Assembly: GCA_964006375.1 (NCBI GenBank) | Contig: OZ023270.1 | Location: 76,106,391-76,170,390 of the forward strand | Direction: 5' to 3' | DNA length: 64,000 nt | Origin: Tillus elongatus | Taxonomy: Eukaryota > Arthropoda > Insecta > Coleoptera > Cleridae | In this document: piece after piece, positions 47,794 to 57,836 of the stretch | Position numbering within the stretch: the first letter of the stretch is position 1 | How the letters are laid out: each line of letters opens with the position of its first letter | Translations under genes and position numbers: made by a program | Notes under the pieces: generated by a model | The model's database searches: none | Told to the model about the DNA's origin: nothing | Seen by the model: the letters and a program-made list of their open reading frames with translations, nothing else

Positions 47794-48301
47794 GATTTTC
47801 TTATACACAGTTTAGAATCCTATACTTAATTTTTAAATAGAAATCCAGAAATTGATAAAAGCAATGATAAGTAGAGAATGATTTTAATTTCCCAGACTCC
47901 ACTATTTTAGCAATTTTTGAGGTAGGCAAAAAATACAAAAGTTGTAGCAATCCGCTTTTTAGAGCAACAATTAAACATAGCGTTTTTGATATATAAATAA
48001 ACATGTTGGTTAGTAAAGCAGCCTGTATAATAATGAATTTTTTGCAGTTTATATTTCTTCTGTCAGTATAACATGTACAACCTGACTATTAAATTAATGC
48101 GTTCATTTTAACTGTCTATAGAACTAACACGTTTTTTTCCTTTCATTTAGATAAAATAAAAATGATACGGTCTTTAAAACGATGACATTCTGAAATTGGA
48201 TTCATACACAATATTTTGGATTTTACATTGGTAATCTAACTTGTAGCTCAGCTTTTTTGTAAAACGCATTGTACAATCAATAACCACAATTATAATATTA
48301 T
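47794..48301. other. No gene recognised
   Basis: AT-rich, apparently single-copy. Confidence 0.4.
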
Positions 48302-48490
48302 TCAATGAGTGAAGATTGTATGCTGTGATGAGCACTGATAAGTACAATTTAGGGACCCCAATTCATTACAATACAGTTTTTGACGACGATCGTTTCATCC
48401 CTCTGATGACGCTAACTTTGTTAGCAAAACGATCGTCACGTCTAAAAAACTGGATTGTGATGGAACTGGTTCTCCAAATTGTACTTATAT
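48302..48490. mobile_element. Inverted-dimer ribozyme-type insertion
   Basis: The left half in minus orientation (GTACAATTTAGGGACCCCAA, ATACAGTTTTTGACGACGAT) mirrors the right half in plus orientation (ACTGGATTGTGATGGAACTG, CTCCAAATTGTAC). The hammerhead-like motif of the right half is at 48400-48443: CTCTGATGACGCTAACTTTG then TTAGCAAAACGATCGTC. The left motif is cut at the junction. Same unit as 54572-54785. Confidence 0.72.
48400..48443 (+). ncRNA. Hammerhead-like motif
   Basis: CTGATGA is intact, stem II GCTAA/TTAGC is perfect, and stem III is the palindrome ACGATCGT followed by C (GTC triplet). The GAAA box reads CAAAA, and an extra C sits between CTGATGA and stem II, so activity is doubtful. 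Confidence 0.5.
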
Positions 48491-49400
48491 ATTATTAATA
48501 ATATACAAGGTTAAACTTAAAAAATGGTTTTCCTTATAAAAGCAGTGTCTCTGGCTTTTATTAATTCGTTAAAAAAAAGAACCTCTGTACTTTAAAAAAG
48601 CCTGGACGTAGCAAGTGCGTTATGGTAGTGAATTTCCATAAAAATGCTTTTAATAGCAAATATGTGTGTGTTTTTTTTTTAAGAAAGCAGGCCTCAAATT
48701 TGGTTACCAGTATAACCTATATAGTAAAAACAATGTGCCATGTTTCATCAAAATAACTTTATTGTTTGAAAATGTACAAAAATTTCCGAAAGTAAACTTA
48801 GTGTTCTGGAAAAAACAGGTTTCTTGATGAACGTTATTAATAGCAAATTGAGCTGCTCAAATTTAAAGAATTTAATGAAAATTCGCTACCATAACGTACT
48901 TGCCGCCCCCAGAATTTCTTTTCTTATAAACATGCATTATATTTTGATGGAAAATGCAATAACATAGGGCGTGTTCGATTAAAAAAAAAAAGGAAATTTG
49001 TATCACCAACGACTTATGAGCCAGCCTGTAATTATAAAAATATTTTTTTAAGATGGAGCTAAGACACCCTATAATTAATGTATAATTTTTTTTTCGTGTT
49101 TTGTATAATAACGGATATATTGAGCTTTATTGATTTTTTACGAAAATTCAACAAAAATTATACACCATTAAACGATAAACTCTACAGCTGACTACTCACC
49201 AAAGCATCGGATAAAGGGTCTTTTTGAAATGAATTTTCTGGAAACATTTTAGTAGAATGAAGGATTGAAGCTAAGACCTCAGGATTCGTAAAACATTCTT
49301 CTTGAGACATTTTCTTTCCATAGCCCATATTAGTTTCAGGTTCTTTGCCTAAATGTTGCCAATTTTGTTATTTTAAATCGCGACTTTGACGTTTCGAGGA

Positions 49401-49759
49401 ATAACCTCGGTGGTTCAGGGGTAAGAACGCGTGTTTCTGAACCGAAGGATACTGGGTTCGATCCCAGAGTACTCCTTTCACTTTTTCAGTACAAACTGTA
49501 AAATTGACATCAACCGAGGTTCTGGCATTGTATTTGAGCAAGTTGAAAGTCTGCACGTTCCGCCCTTCGGAGGAGGCGTAAAGCCGTCGATCCCGTGTCC
49601 ATGCGATGATGGGCACGTCAAAGATCACTACCCTCCTTACAGAAAGGCAGGGGTTCGGCAACATTTCCAGGATGGTGAGGTGAAACTGCTCCCTGGCGTC
49701 GGTGATTGGCCATAGTCGCGGTAATAGGCCGACGTTAAAGAAACAAAACACACACACAC
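49401..49759 (+). mobile_element. tRNA-derived SINE, copy 3
   Basis: Plus-strand copy with a 12-bp target duplication ACGTTTCGAGGA / ACGTTTCGAGCA (49389-49400 and 49760-49771, one mismatch). A-box TGGTTCAGGGGTAAG, B-box GGTTCGATCCC, then the shared body (TCAACCGAGGTTCTGGCATT, CTACCCTCCTTACAGAAAGG, CCGACGTTAAAG) and a (CA)n tail. The target is the GACTTTGACGTTTTGAGG stretch of an ATHE body. Confidence 0.92.
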
Positions 49760-50063
49760 ACGTTTCGAGCAAAACCCAATTAACTTTTCTTTAAATGCCT
49801 ATAACTTTTTTATCTTTTAACTTACAGAGCCAAGTTTTGGCGCTTAATTTACCTATAATGATGTAAACCCGCGCAGCAAATTTAGCTGCCATTACTTTGT
49901 AATTTCCGGAGATATACATTTTTTTCTAAACAGAAAATTTTCCGGGAAAACATGGGTCGATTTTCATGGATAACGAACCTATCTAAGCCATTTGCAAAAG
50001 CAAGGTACTGAGCAAATTTAATCAAAATCGGCCGATTATTTTTTGAGTTATCGGTGTGACACT

Positions 50064-50065
<2 letters not shown>

Positions 50066-50156
<91 letters not shown>
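50066..50156. repeat. (AT)n core of ATHE, left part
   Basis: AT tract interrupted on its right by a ribozyme-type repeat. Confidence 0.95.
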
Positions 50157-50158
<2 letters not shown>

Positions 50159-50395
50159 ACTTAAAAAATTGTGGGAAAGCCGTCAGTTGCAAAATAAAAC
50201 TCTTTATTAAAAGCCGAGCTTTCGGAAAAGTTTATTCCATTCTCAAGGATCTAACGTGAGTTTTTCTATAACTAATTATGAAAAACCAAACATGAAAAAA
50301 ACCGTTTTTTAAATTTGTTAAATAAAATAAAGAGTTTTATTTTGCAACTGACGGCTTTCCCACAATTTTTTAAGTAAATAACACTATTACCGTCA
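50157..50395. mobile_element. Inverted PLE-type terminal repeat in (AT)n
   Basis: The ends mirror each other: GTGGGAAAGCCGTCAGTTGC, AAAATAAAACTCTTTATT at the left and AATAAAGAGTTTTATTTTGC, AACTGACGGCTTTCCCAC at the right. The left arm matches the segment at 20440-20530 of the PLE. Its minus strand has stem II GGAA/TTCC, GAAA and a small stem III (AGCTCGGCT), a hammerhead-like layout with a degenerate TTGAGAA box. Confidence 0.72.
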
Positions 50396-50406
50396 CGAAA
50401 ACTTAA

Positions 50407-50410
<4 letters not shown>

Positions 50411-50470
<60 letters not shown>
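50411..50470. repeat. (AT)n tract
   Basis: AT tract between two foreign repeats inside the ATHE core. Confidence 0.93.
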
Positions 50471-50472
<2 letters not shown>

Positions 50473-50489
50473 TTTGGAATGTTTAATTA

Positions 50490-50690
50490 CACTGTAATCA
50501 CTTTTAAATATACACTTATTTGTTTGCTGTACTTTTTGTGATTTTTTATTGGTTCACGTGGACTACAGTTTCGAACCATCCTGGTTCAGCAGCGTGCTGG
50601 TGACGAACCAGGACGATTTTCTAAACTGCAAACCAATAAAAAATCACAAAATGTACAGCAAACAAATAAAGTATATATATATAAACATAT
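50490..50690. mobile_element. Second inverted repeat unit in the ATHE core
   Basis: TTATTTGTTTGCTGTACTTT, TGTGATTTTTTATTGGTT at the left is mirrored by AACCAATAAAAAATCACAAA, GTACAGCAAACAAATAA at the right. The centre has ACAGTTTCGAACCATCCTGG, whose minus strand gives a hairpin followed by GAAAC and GTAGTC. A different sequence from 50157-50395 but the same inverted layout. Confidence 0.68.
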
Positions 50691-50816
50691 AAAAATTGAA
50701 GCTGACCCCGGATGTGTGTTCTAGGGAGCCTAAGTAGCGCTCATTTGAAGAAATTTTTTTAAAATTCAAATGTTGGGATCTCCTCATTAGTGAATTTTTT
50801 AAAGAAAATTCACTAA

Positions 50817-51207
50817 TAAAGGAGAAGCAGACTTATGTTTGTATAAACTATTTTCTTTAAATTATGCACAGATTAACACCCTTCACTAATGACGTCTAAT
50901 TATATAACACCTGAATATTTATGAACCAAACGAATATTTTCAGCAATTTTTGATTTTTAGATTTATTCACACAATCAACAGGTTTCTGCAATTTTTCAGT
51001 TCTCTTAGTTGCTAGTCAGTTTTGAATCGACTGAGTGGCCAGAGGTTTTAAAGCACTTTTCTAATTTAAAAAACTTAGCACCTATATTTTATAAATAAAT
51101 GATGATGTTCTGGAAACTCAAAGTAGGTACTGAATCATTTAAAATGTATTGCACAGTCAATGCTTATATTACGAACACTTTAACCTAAAATAAAGTATAT
51201 TATCAAA
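50817..51207. other. No gene recognised
   Basis: AT-rich, no known repeat apart from the approach to the dispersed repeat at 51208. Confidence 0.4.
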
Positions 51208-51540
51208 GACTTACATGCAGAGTGTAAAATCCGCCACGATGTTAACACTATAAATTTTAGAATCGGACTGAGGTTTAGACTGAACGATCCTCGCTAAATT
51301 GAAAAATCGACCAACGAATTCACATGTATCAAAACTAGAAAATCAAGTTGTGTACTGGACATTCGCAATTGTTCACTAAAGGGTATTATATGTTCCTTCA
51401 GGACCTCAGGCCGCTCAGGTAAGCTGACATAGAGGTCACAGTCCTGTAAAGGGATAAAACTGACCCTTTCTTATCCTAATAAGTTCTCACATAGGAATAT
51501 GCGAGGAACAGGTTTTAGAGTGACCACTGTTTTTTCAATG
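51208..51540 (+). repeat. Dispersed direct repeat, copy 2
   Basis: Second copy of 45943-46290, roughly 80% similar by eye, same orientation, 5.3 kb away. Confidence 0.75.
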
Positions 51541-51974
51541 CGATGTTATACATTGTCAGGAGCATTTTCATATCATGCCAGGGATTGCGTTACTCGCTCG
51601 CCGGACTTATTATATCTATTGTTATTCTAACTTGTTTTCTTAGGGATGAATAAATAATATCGCAGTGTGTAACGCAGTGGTATGTCCAACGTACTATCGT
51701 TTGGATACGACACAAATGTGTGTATAAGAGAATGTAATGAATGGATTGAGCCTGCTAATAACAAGCAGGTTAATTAAAGCAAGGCATGTGCACAGGTACA
51801 AAGGACATAATAAATAACCATCACTTACAAATGGTGTGCGCGTTTCAAGAAGAGGGAAGGAGTTTCGTTCGGTGTAAGCTGTAGGAAAATATCACATAGT
51901 TACTGGGAATATGAGAACTTTGTTACCTTTAGCTATTTTCATTTTAAACTTTTTAGCGAGCAGCTAGTAGTGCT
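51541..51974. other. No gene recognised
   Basis: Apparently single-copy sequence. Confidence 0.35.
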
Positions 51975-52093
51975 TTAGCGAATTTTTTTTAGAAAAAAAT
52001 CACAATTGGGGAGATCTCGACTTTTGAATTTTGAATTTTTTTTATCAAAGAGCGCGAACTAGGACCCCTAGAACCCATATCCGGCGTCAATTT

Positions 52094-52176
<83 letters not shown>
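51975..52176 (-). mobile_element. ATHE hairpin end plus (AT)n
   Basis: Hairpin GCGAATTTTTTTTAGAAAAA, flank AGAGCGCGAACTAGGACCCC, then (AT)n 52098-52176. The body is missing; 52177-52391 is unassigned. Confidence 0.75.
52098..52176. repeat. (AT)n core of ATHE
   Basis: AT tract in the standard ATHE position. Confidence 0.95.
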
Positions 52177-52179
<3 letters not shown>

Positions 52180-52391
52180 TTTGAAACACACTTATGGAAT
52201 AAAATTCATTATTCAGCAAAAAATAGTTTTTGTGGAAGACGCTGAGACACGTGAAGTTTAATTTGTCGTACATTATCTTGTAATCATAGTTAAAAAAATT
52301 AAACTGCCACCATTTTACCCCCACCAATTTATCCATTTTTTTAAACAGCAACCCTACATTTTTTCATCACAATTCGATATATCGCATTTTA

Positions 52392-53546
52392 GTGAATTTT
52401 CTTTAAAAAATTCACTAATGAGGAGATCGCGACTTTTGAATTTTGAAAACATTTCTTCAAATGAGCGCTAATTAGGTCCCCCAGAACACATATCCGCGGT
52501 CAGTTTTAATTTTTATATGTGCTTTTGCAAGTGGCTTGGATAACTTCGTTAGTCAGGAAAATCGGCCCAGGTTTTCCCGGAAAATTATGTGTTTTCTTTC
52601 AAAAAAAATATATCTCCGGACTTAACAAAGTAAGGGCAACCAAGTTTGGTACGCTCGTTTATATCGTTATAGGTGAGATAACTGCCAAAATTTAGCTCTG
52701 TACGTCGAAAGACAAAACACTTATGGGCATTTAAAGAAAAATAAATTGGGGTTTTCCTCAAAACGTCAAAGTGACAATTGAAAACGTCAAAATTCGCAAC
52801 ATTTAGGCAAATAACTTGAGTCTTATACGGGATATGGAAAGAAAATCTCTCAAGAAGAATGTTTTACAAACCCTGAAGTCTTAGTTGCAACCGTCATTGT
52901 CCTTCATTTTACTGAAATATTTCCAGAAAATTCAAATAGACCCTTTCTCTGATGCTTGGGCTATAGAGTTTACGTTTAATGGTATATAATTTTTGCGGAA
53001 TTTTCGTAAAAAATCAATAAAGCTCAATATATCCGTTATTATGCAAGATATGAAAAAATATTGGATACATTAATTATAGGGTATCTTGAGCTACATCTTA
53101 AAAATTATTTCTACAATCACAAGATGGCCCAGTCGTTGGTGATACAAATAATCTTTTTTTAGTCGAAAACGCCTTATGTTTTTGCATTTTCCATCGAAAT
53201 ATAATGCACGTTTGTAAGTTAAGAAATTCTGGATGCAGCAAGTGCGTTATGGTAGCGAATTTTGATTAAATGCTTCATATTTGAAAAGCTCAATTTGCTA
53301 TTAACCTATAAGGTTGACCAAGAAACGGATTTTTTCGGTTACACTTTAAGTTTACTTTTGGAAATTTCTGTACGTTTTCAAACAATTAAGTTATTTTGAT
53401 GAAACATGGCATGTTGTTTTTGCTATATATGTTATACTGGTAATCAAATTTGATGCCTGCTTTCTGAAAAAAAACACACACATATTTGCTATTAAAAACA
53501 TTTTTATGAAAATTCACTACCATAACGCACTTGCTGCGTCCCGAAC
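52392..53546 (-). mobile_element. ATHE, long form, AT core deleted
   Basis: Hairpin AGTGAATTTTCTTTAAAAAA at 52392, flank to TTTTTATATGT, then directly GCTTTTGCAAGTGGCTTGGA: the (AT)n and about 60 bp of body are gone. The rest matches 8728-10041, ending CTTGCTGCGTCCC. Confidence 0.82.
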
Positions 53547-53694
53547 TTTTTCTGAATGCGGATATACCACATATGTATGGTCTGATATTAAAGTTTTCAA
53601 TACAGGGTGGAAATTTAATACCGGCACATTAAAACTAAACAGTTTACCCTGAAATTCAAATTTAGTAAATAAACTTATTAAAAACGCCCCTTTC

Positions 53695-54290
53695 TTATAA
53701 TAAATGTTCAAAATGTTCCCCATTCACTTGCACACAACGAAATAATCTGCTCTGGAATTCTTTCCTAACTCTGTTCAACACGTCATGCGTTACGTTCCTA
53801 ATTTCTGTTGATTTCATTTTCAAAACATATAAATCAGCAGGTTGCGTTCTAAGGTATCCCCATAAAAAGAATTCAAGAGTGTAAGATCTGGTGATCTAGC
53901 GGGCCATTCTACGAAACTTCTTCGTCCAATGCATCTTTGTGAAAAGACTTCGTGTAAATACTTCCGTACTTGAAGAGCAAAGTGGGGCGGTGCACCATCT
54001 TGTTGAAACTATATCCTTTCAGGGAGAGTATTACGTTCCATTACATTTGGATACGATTCTGCTAACATTGAGCAGCGTGCTCTCTTAGAATTTCTAAATA
54101 TCTTGGACCGTTTAGATTTTCTATAAAAATACGTCCAACTACGTGATCACCAATGTTACCAGGCCAAACGTTCAACTTCTGAGGACGCTGAGTGTGTGTG
54201 TTTGTCGCATCCAGTGTTTTCGGCTGCCCAGTATCTGCAATTTTGCCCGTTCACATCGCCATTCAAAAGAAATGTTGCTTCTAAAATCTA
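53695..54290 (-). pseudogene. Mariner/IS630 transposase relic
   Basis: Minus strand, in changing frames: QKLNVWPGNIGDHVVGRIF, ENLNGPRYLEIL, then QQDGAPPHFALQVRKYLHEV (second catalytic Asp), RRSFVEWPARSPDLTLLNSF (third Asp region; LLN where P-L-D is usual) and KEFQSRLFRCVQVNGEHFEH ending at a TAA at 53695. The N-terminal half and first Asp are missing. ACAGGGTGGAAATTTAATAC at about 53604 may be its terminus. Confidence 0.83.
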
Positions 54291-54638
54291 TTGGATATTA
54301 TAAAGATTAGGTTTTCTTGCGGCAACAAGGTCAAGAGATCACTGAAAAATTACCTTGGAAATTTTATAGTTGTTCTTCTTAAAACGTCAAAGTGTCGATT
54401 GGGAACGTCAAAATTGGCGAGCTTTAAAAATATTCTGAAACGAATGCGGTTTATGTAAAAGAAATGTAGTAAGAAGTATATTTTACAAAGCCTTCAGTTT
54501 CTGCTTCAACCGCCGTTGTTCTTCAATTTAGTAAAATATTTGCAGAAGATCAATTTTAAATAGACCTTTTCTGTAAGTGAAGATTGGCACTAATAAGTAG
54601 AATTTGGAGAACCCAATTTATCACAATACAATTTTTAG

Positions 54639-54682
54639 ACCTGACGATCGTTTCACTAACAAAGCTAGCGTCATCAGAGGGA
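54639..54682 (-). ncRNA. Hammerhead-like motif with intact GAAA
   Basis: Minus strand: CCTCTGATGA, C, stem II GCTA/TTAGT-type (one wobble), GAAA, palindromic stem III ACGATCGT, GTC cleavage triplet, AGG closing a 3-bp stem I with CCT. Of this sub-family it is the only one here that keeps both CTGATGA and GAAA. The extra C before stem II and the short stem I leave activity uncertain. Confidence 0.6.
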
Positions 54683-54706
54683 TCATCAATAAACTATCTA
54701 TTTACT

Positions 54707-54750
54707 CCTCTGATGACGCTAAATTTGTTAGCAAAACGATCGTCAGGTCT
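54707..54750 (+). ncRNA. Hammerhead-like motif (facing copy)
   Basis: CCTCTGATGA, stem II GCTAA/TTAGC, CAAAA in place of GAAA, stem III ACGATCGT, GTC, AGG. Mirror partner of the motif at 54639-54682. Confidence 0.52.
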
Positions 54751-54905
54751 AAAAACTGCATTGTGATGAATTAGGCTCTCCAAATTGTACTTGTTGGGCC
54801 CTTTTTGATGCTTTGGGAATTGTTTAAGTTGTAGAGTTCGTGATCTAATAGTCTAGTATTTTTAGCAAATTTATGTAGAAAAAATTCGTTATTAAGAAGA
54901 TCGTG

Positions 54906-55690
54906 ACTTTGATTTTTTTACTCTTGTTTCAATTTTAACGTCGTATAAGCGCTCTCGTGTCACAGGTTGCTAGCTGCCAGCCTGAAAAGGAGACGTATCG
55001 ATTTCAATTCCCGGGCTGAGAACGAAAAGATTATATTGTCTGGAAAATTGTGCAATGAATAAAATAAAGATCGGAAAATTGCTTTGTGTGTGTGTGTGCA
55101 GCGCAAGCTTTGGGAGTGAATGCCTCTGGGCTTAGGCATGTCTCTTGCTCCCATGTCTTTTTTGTTCCTGGAAAATTACGCTAATGGCCTTAGATGCCAC
55201 ACCATTAAAATAAAGTAAAAATATTTAATGATCAGATTATGTAGTTCCAAAGAATTTTTAGCAAAATTTATAGAGAAAAACAGTCCTAGTTAATTTCCTG
55301 TGGTTTCACAAGTGCTAGTTTTGTTTCTCTGCAACCGATTTTGCTTCTAACGGCATCGTCAGACAAAAGACAATTTTCTTAGTATAGCCACAGAAAAAGT
55401 CTACGTCTATATTTAGATCAGACTGTATAACCTCTAATTTATCTCATAACGAAATGTTCTAGTAAAAGCAAATTTTCCAACAAAAACATTCTGGTTAATA
55501 TTATTGGCAGAAAAGATTGTTTCTAGTTTCTCTGAAAGAAATTTTTTTTACGAATTTTTATATAAAAGGACGTTTAGCGAAGTTTTGATACAACATTTTT
55601 TTAACGAAATTCATGAAGAATAATGTTTAAATTAATTTGCGTACAAAAAATGTTTCATGGAATTTTCGTGAAAGGTATTTTATCGATTTA
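54906..55690. other. No gene recognised
   Basis: Low-complexity AT-rich DNA. CTGACGATGCC...AGCAAAATCGG on the minus strand near 55335-55365 faintly recalls the hammerhead layout but is too degenerate to call. Confidence 0.35.
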
Positions 55691-55692
55691 AG

Positions 55693-55983
55693 TGAATTTT
55701 CGTAGACAAAATTCACCAACTGGAGATCGCGACTTCTGAATTAAAAATATTTTTTTCAAATGAGCGCGAACTAGGCCCCTTAGAACACATATCCGAGGTC
55801 AGTTTCAGTTTTTACATGTTTATTGATCCAATTTTGTGATTACTTTTGAAAGTGGCTTGAATAAGTCCGTTAGCCAGGAAAATTGGACCAGTTTCTCGCG
55901 GAAAGTGTTGGATTTTCTTTGGGGAATTTTTTGTATTTTCGGAAATAACAAAGCTGTGGCAACCAAATTTGGTACGTAGCTTT
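55693..55983 (-). mobile_element. ATHE, left of mariner insertion
   Basis: Hairpin AGTGAATTTTCGTAGACAAA, flank TTCAAATGAGCGCGAACTAG and GGTCAG, no AT core, then GATTACTTTTGAAAGTGGCT and on to AACCAAATTTGGTACGTAGC, where a mariner starts. It resumes at 57837 (AAAGTCTACTAGTACAG, AAAGTTATAGGCATTTAAAA) and runs to about 58312. Confidence 0.72.
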
Positions 55984-56159
55984 ATACAGAGCGTCCCGTA
56001 TCGTCGTATTCAAAATTTGTGAGCATATAGTAGGCTTAATTCTAAGCCAAAAAAACACAAAAGTGGTTCGATTTTTATTCCTTCCGAAAGTACAAGCCTA
56101 AGAAATTATTACAAGGTTTAAGTTCTAAAATCAAACAAATCTACACTTAATTAACAAAT

Positions 56160-57615
56160 AATTAATTCATCATGTGTTGAAATGTCCCCCTCTTTGCCGA
56201 ACTTGTTTGTGCTTGTATGCCGATGGATCAAGTGACAATTCTTATTTTACTCTGCTTTTCTCTTATCTATCGGGCAGCTTACTGAGTACGCTTCAATAAT
56301 TCTTCTCTCTTATTTGAAACTTGTGCGTATACAAAATCAAATTTGTCCCCAAAAATAATAATATAAATCTTAAGGATTATAATTAGCGGAACTAGGAGTA
56401 CTTGCAATAAGTACCCCTCGACCAATCCATTGTGGAAAATTGTTCATTACGTTCCGGACATCAATTCCGAAATGTGCTGGTGCCCCATCCATTTGAATCC
56501 ACATGTCTTTTCTTATGATCTCCTAAAAGGGGTGGCAATTATTTCATAAGGAACTGTAAAAAATTGGTGACATTTAATCTTATAGGAAGACTGTAAGGTC
56601 CAACTAGCAATTCATCAAATAAGCAAGGCCAAACGTTTACGGAAAATTTATGCTGAGAGATAGACGCACGTATTGGTTTGGGATTTTCTAGTTCCCACCG
56701 ATGCAGGTTTCTCAGATTTATGATACCGCGTCTGATAACTGAAACTTCATCTGTGCAAAGAAGTAATCTGTAGAATATAAAGCTTATCTTTTTCTCTCAT
56801 ATAATCTAGGTATAAAAAACTAGACGATAACCAAAGTCTGCGTCAAGCAAAACTTGCGCCTTCGTACACTGATATAGGTGCCTTCCCGTTTCAAAGTTTG
56901 CTAAACCATCACTGGTCTTTTTTTATTTCAGCAACACACCTCGAGGGCTTAGAGCCTAAATACTATCGTACCGTGGGTGTCGACAAGGAGGAAAGAGGCA
57001 ACTTGTTAATTCTGGACTTCAAGGTTTGGAGGTTCGGAGGAGAAGGAAAACATGTGCCGGCAAGGAATTCCACAACTTGGAAGTCCTCTGGACAAAAGAG
57101 CGGGCATTACAAGATGTTCTATGTCTGGTGACTTGGACAGTAAAAGGGTGCATTCGTCCTGTTCCCCTGGTAGATCTGTTGGGGGCAGCAGTTGGATAAA
57201 ATATGGAAGAAAGCTCCTCTGAACAGTGCCCGTGCAGATATCTATAAAAGAGAAAGAAGTCACTAACGGCACGTCGGTGGGCAAGGGATGGCAGCCTTTG
57301 CGTGAGGGTAGGGTCACCGATGAGACGTATAGCTCTCTTATGAATGGAGTGGTACTCCAAGTTGCCTGCTAGTTTGACGTACACTGGTAGTTGGATCTCT
57401 TCTAATAGCATCGAGTAAGGTTAACATTTGCTCGAAAATATACTTCTTTGTCAAAAAGATAGTCACATAATCCACATTCACGAAAGTGTCTATATACTTC
57501 TATAAATGTTTTGTAATTAAGTATTCTTCTATTCAGAAACCAATGTCGGTATTCAATAACTGATTGACGTGCACTCCCGTCATAAATGAAGTGCATATCC
57601 GCATACTATTCAATA
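56160..57615 (-). pseudogene. Mariner/IS630 transposase, split by a LINE fragment
   Basis: N-terminal part at 57402-57615 (MHFIYDGSARQSVIEYRHWF, RHFRECG) is the first helix-turn-helix. After the LINE fragment the frame resumes: LLLCTDEVSVIRRGIINLRN (first Asp), LHRWELENPKPIRASISQHK, FSVNVWPCLFDELLVGPYSL, QMDGAPAHFGIDVRNVMNNF (second Asp) and PQWIGRG. The third catalytic region is degenerate. The motif layout matches the transposase at 62132-63210. Confidence 0.82.
56922..57385 (-). mobile_element. 5'-truncated LINE copy inside the mariner
   Basis: Copy of the 3' end of the LINE at 35925-38960: IHKRAIRLIGDPTLTQRLPS, LAHRRAVSDFFLFYRYLHGH, CSEELSSIFYP, RSFVQRTSKLWNSLPAHVF, ending AGGTGTGTTGCTGAAATAAA with an A-rich tail. 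5' truncation with an A-rich tail is expected from target-primed reverse transcription. Confidence 0.85.
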
Positions 57616-57836
57616 GAAAATCGGTAAGTCATTTTTTATGTAACAAGTCAACAACTCGAAACCACAAATACAACTGCTATTCACATTTCCTATCATTACA
57701 AAAAAAATACTTTTGGTAGGCTTGTAACTTCGGAAGGAATAAAAATCGAACTACCACTTTTCTAGTTTTTGTCTTAGAATTAAGCCTACTATATGCTCAC
57801 AAAATTTTAATATAACGATACGGGACAGCCTGTTTA

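Larger units (their letters stand above)
48602..50816 (+). mobile_element. ATHE, long form, with SINE and ribozyme-type insertions
   Basis: Terminal module 48602-48917, body to about 50050 interrupted by a SINE at 49401-49759, (AT)n 50066-50156, two foreign repeats (50157-50395 and 50490-50690) separated by (AT)n, then the flank GCTGACCCCGGATGTG and the hairpin ending AGAAAATTCACTAA. Removing the three insertions restores a normal 1.3-kb ATHE. Confidence 0.82.
54572..54785. mobile_element. Inverted-dimer ribozyme-type insertion
   Basis: Minus-oriented left unit (GTAAGTGAAGATTGG...AGACCTGACGATCGTTTCAC) and plus-oriented right unit (CTCTGATGACGCTAAATTTG...CCAAATTGTAC) are mirror images over about 90 bp each around a short centre (CATCAATAAACTATCTATTT). 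Flanking AGACCTTTTCT / GGGCCCTTTTT may be a worn target duplication. It interrupts an ATHE body. Confidence 0.75.
54300..54905 (-). mobile_element. ATHE body interrupted by a ribozyme-type insertion
   Basis: AACGTCAAAATTGGCGAGC, GTTGTTCTTCAATTTAGTAA, then the insertion 54572-54785, then GATGCTTTGGGAATTG and a degenerate hairpin start (TTTATGTAGAAAAAATTCGT). Family order is kept. Confidence 0.65.
55984..57836 (-). mobile_element. Mariner/IS630 element with 120-bp inverted repeats
   Basis: Left end ACAGAGCGTCCCGTATCGTC and right end (inverted) ACAGGCTGTCCCGTATCGTT. The inverted match extends inward through GTGAGCATATAGTAGGCTTA, TTCGATTTTTATTCCTTC to about 56100 and 57715. It contains a broken transposase that is itself split by a LINE fragment at 56922-57385. 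Confidence 0.82.

Noticed and set aside
49405..49480. Functional tRNA gene
   Set aside because: A and B boxes are good, but the acceptor and anticodon stems do not pair convincingly and the sequence continues into a body shared with two other copies that have target duplications, so it is a SINE.
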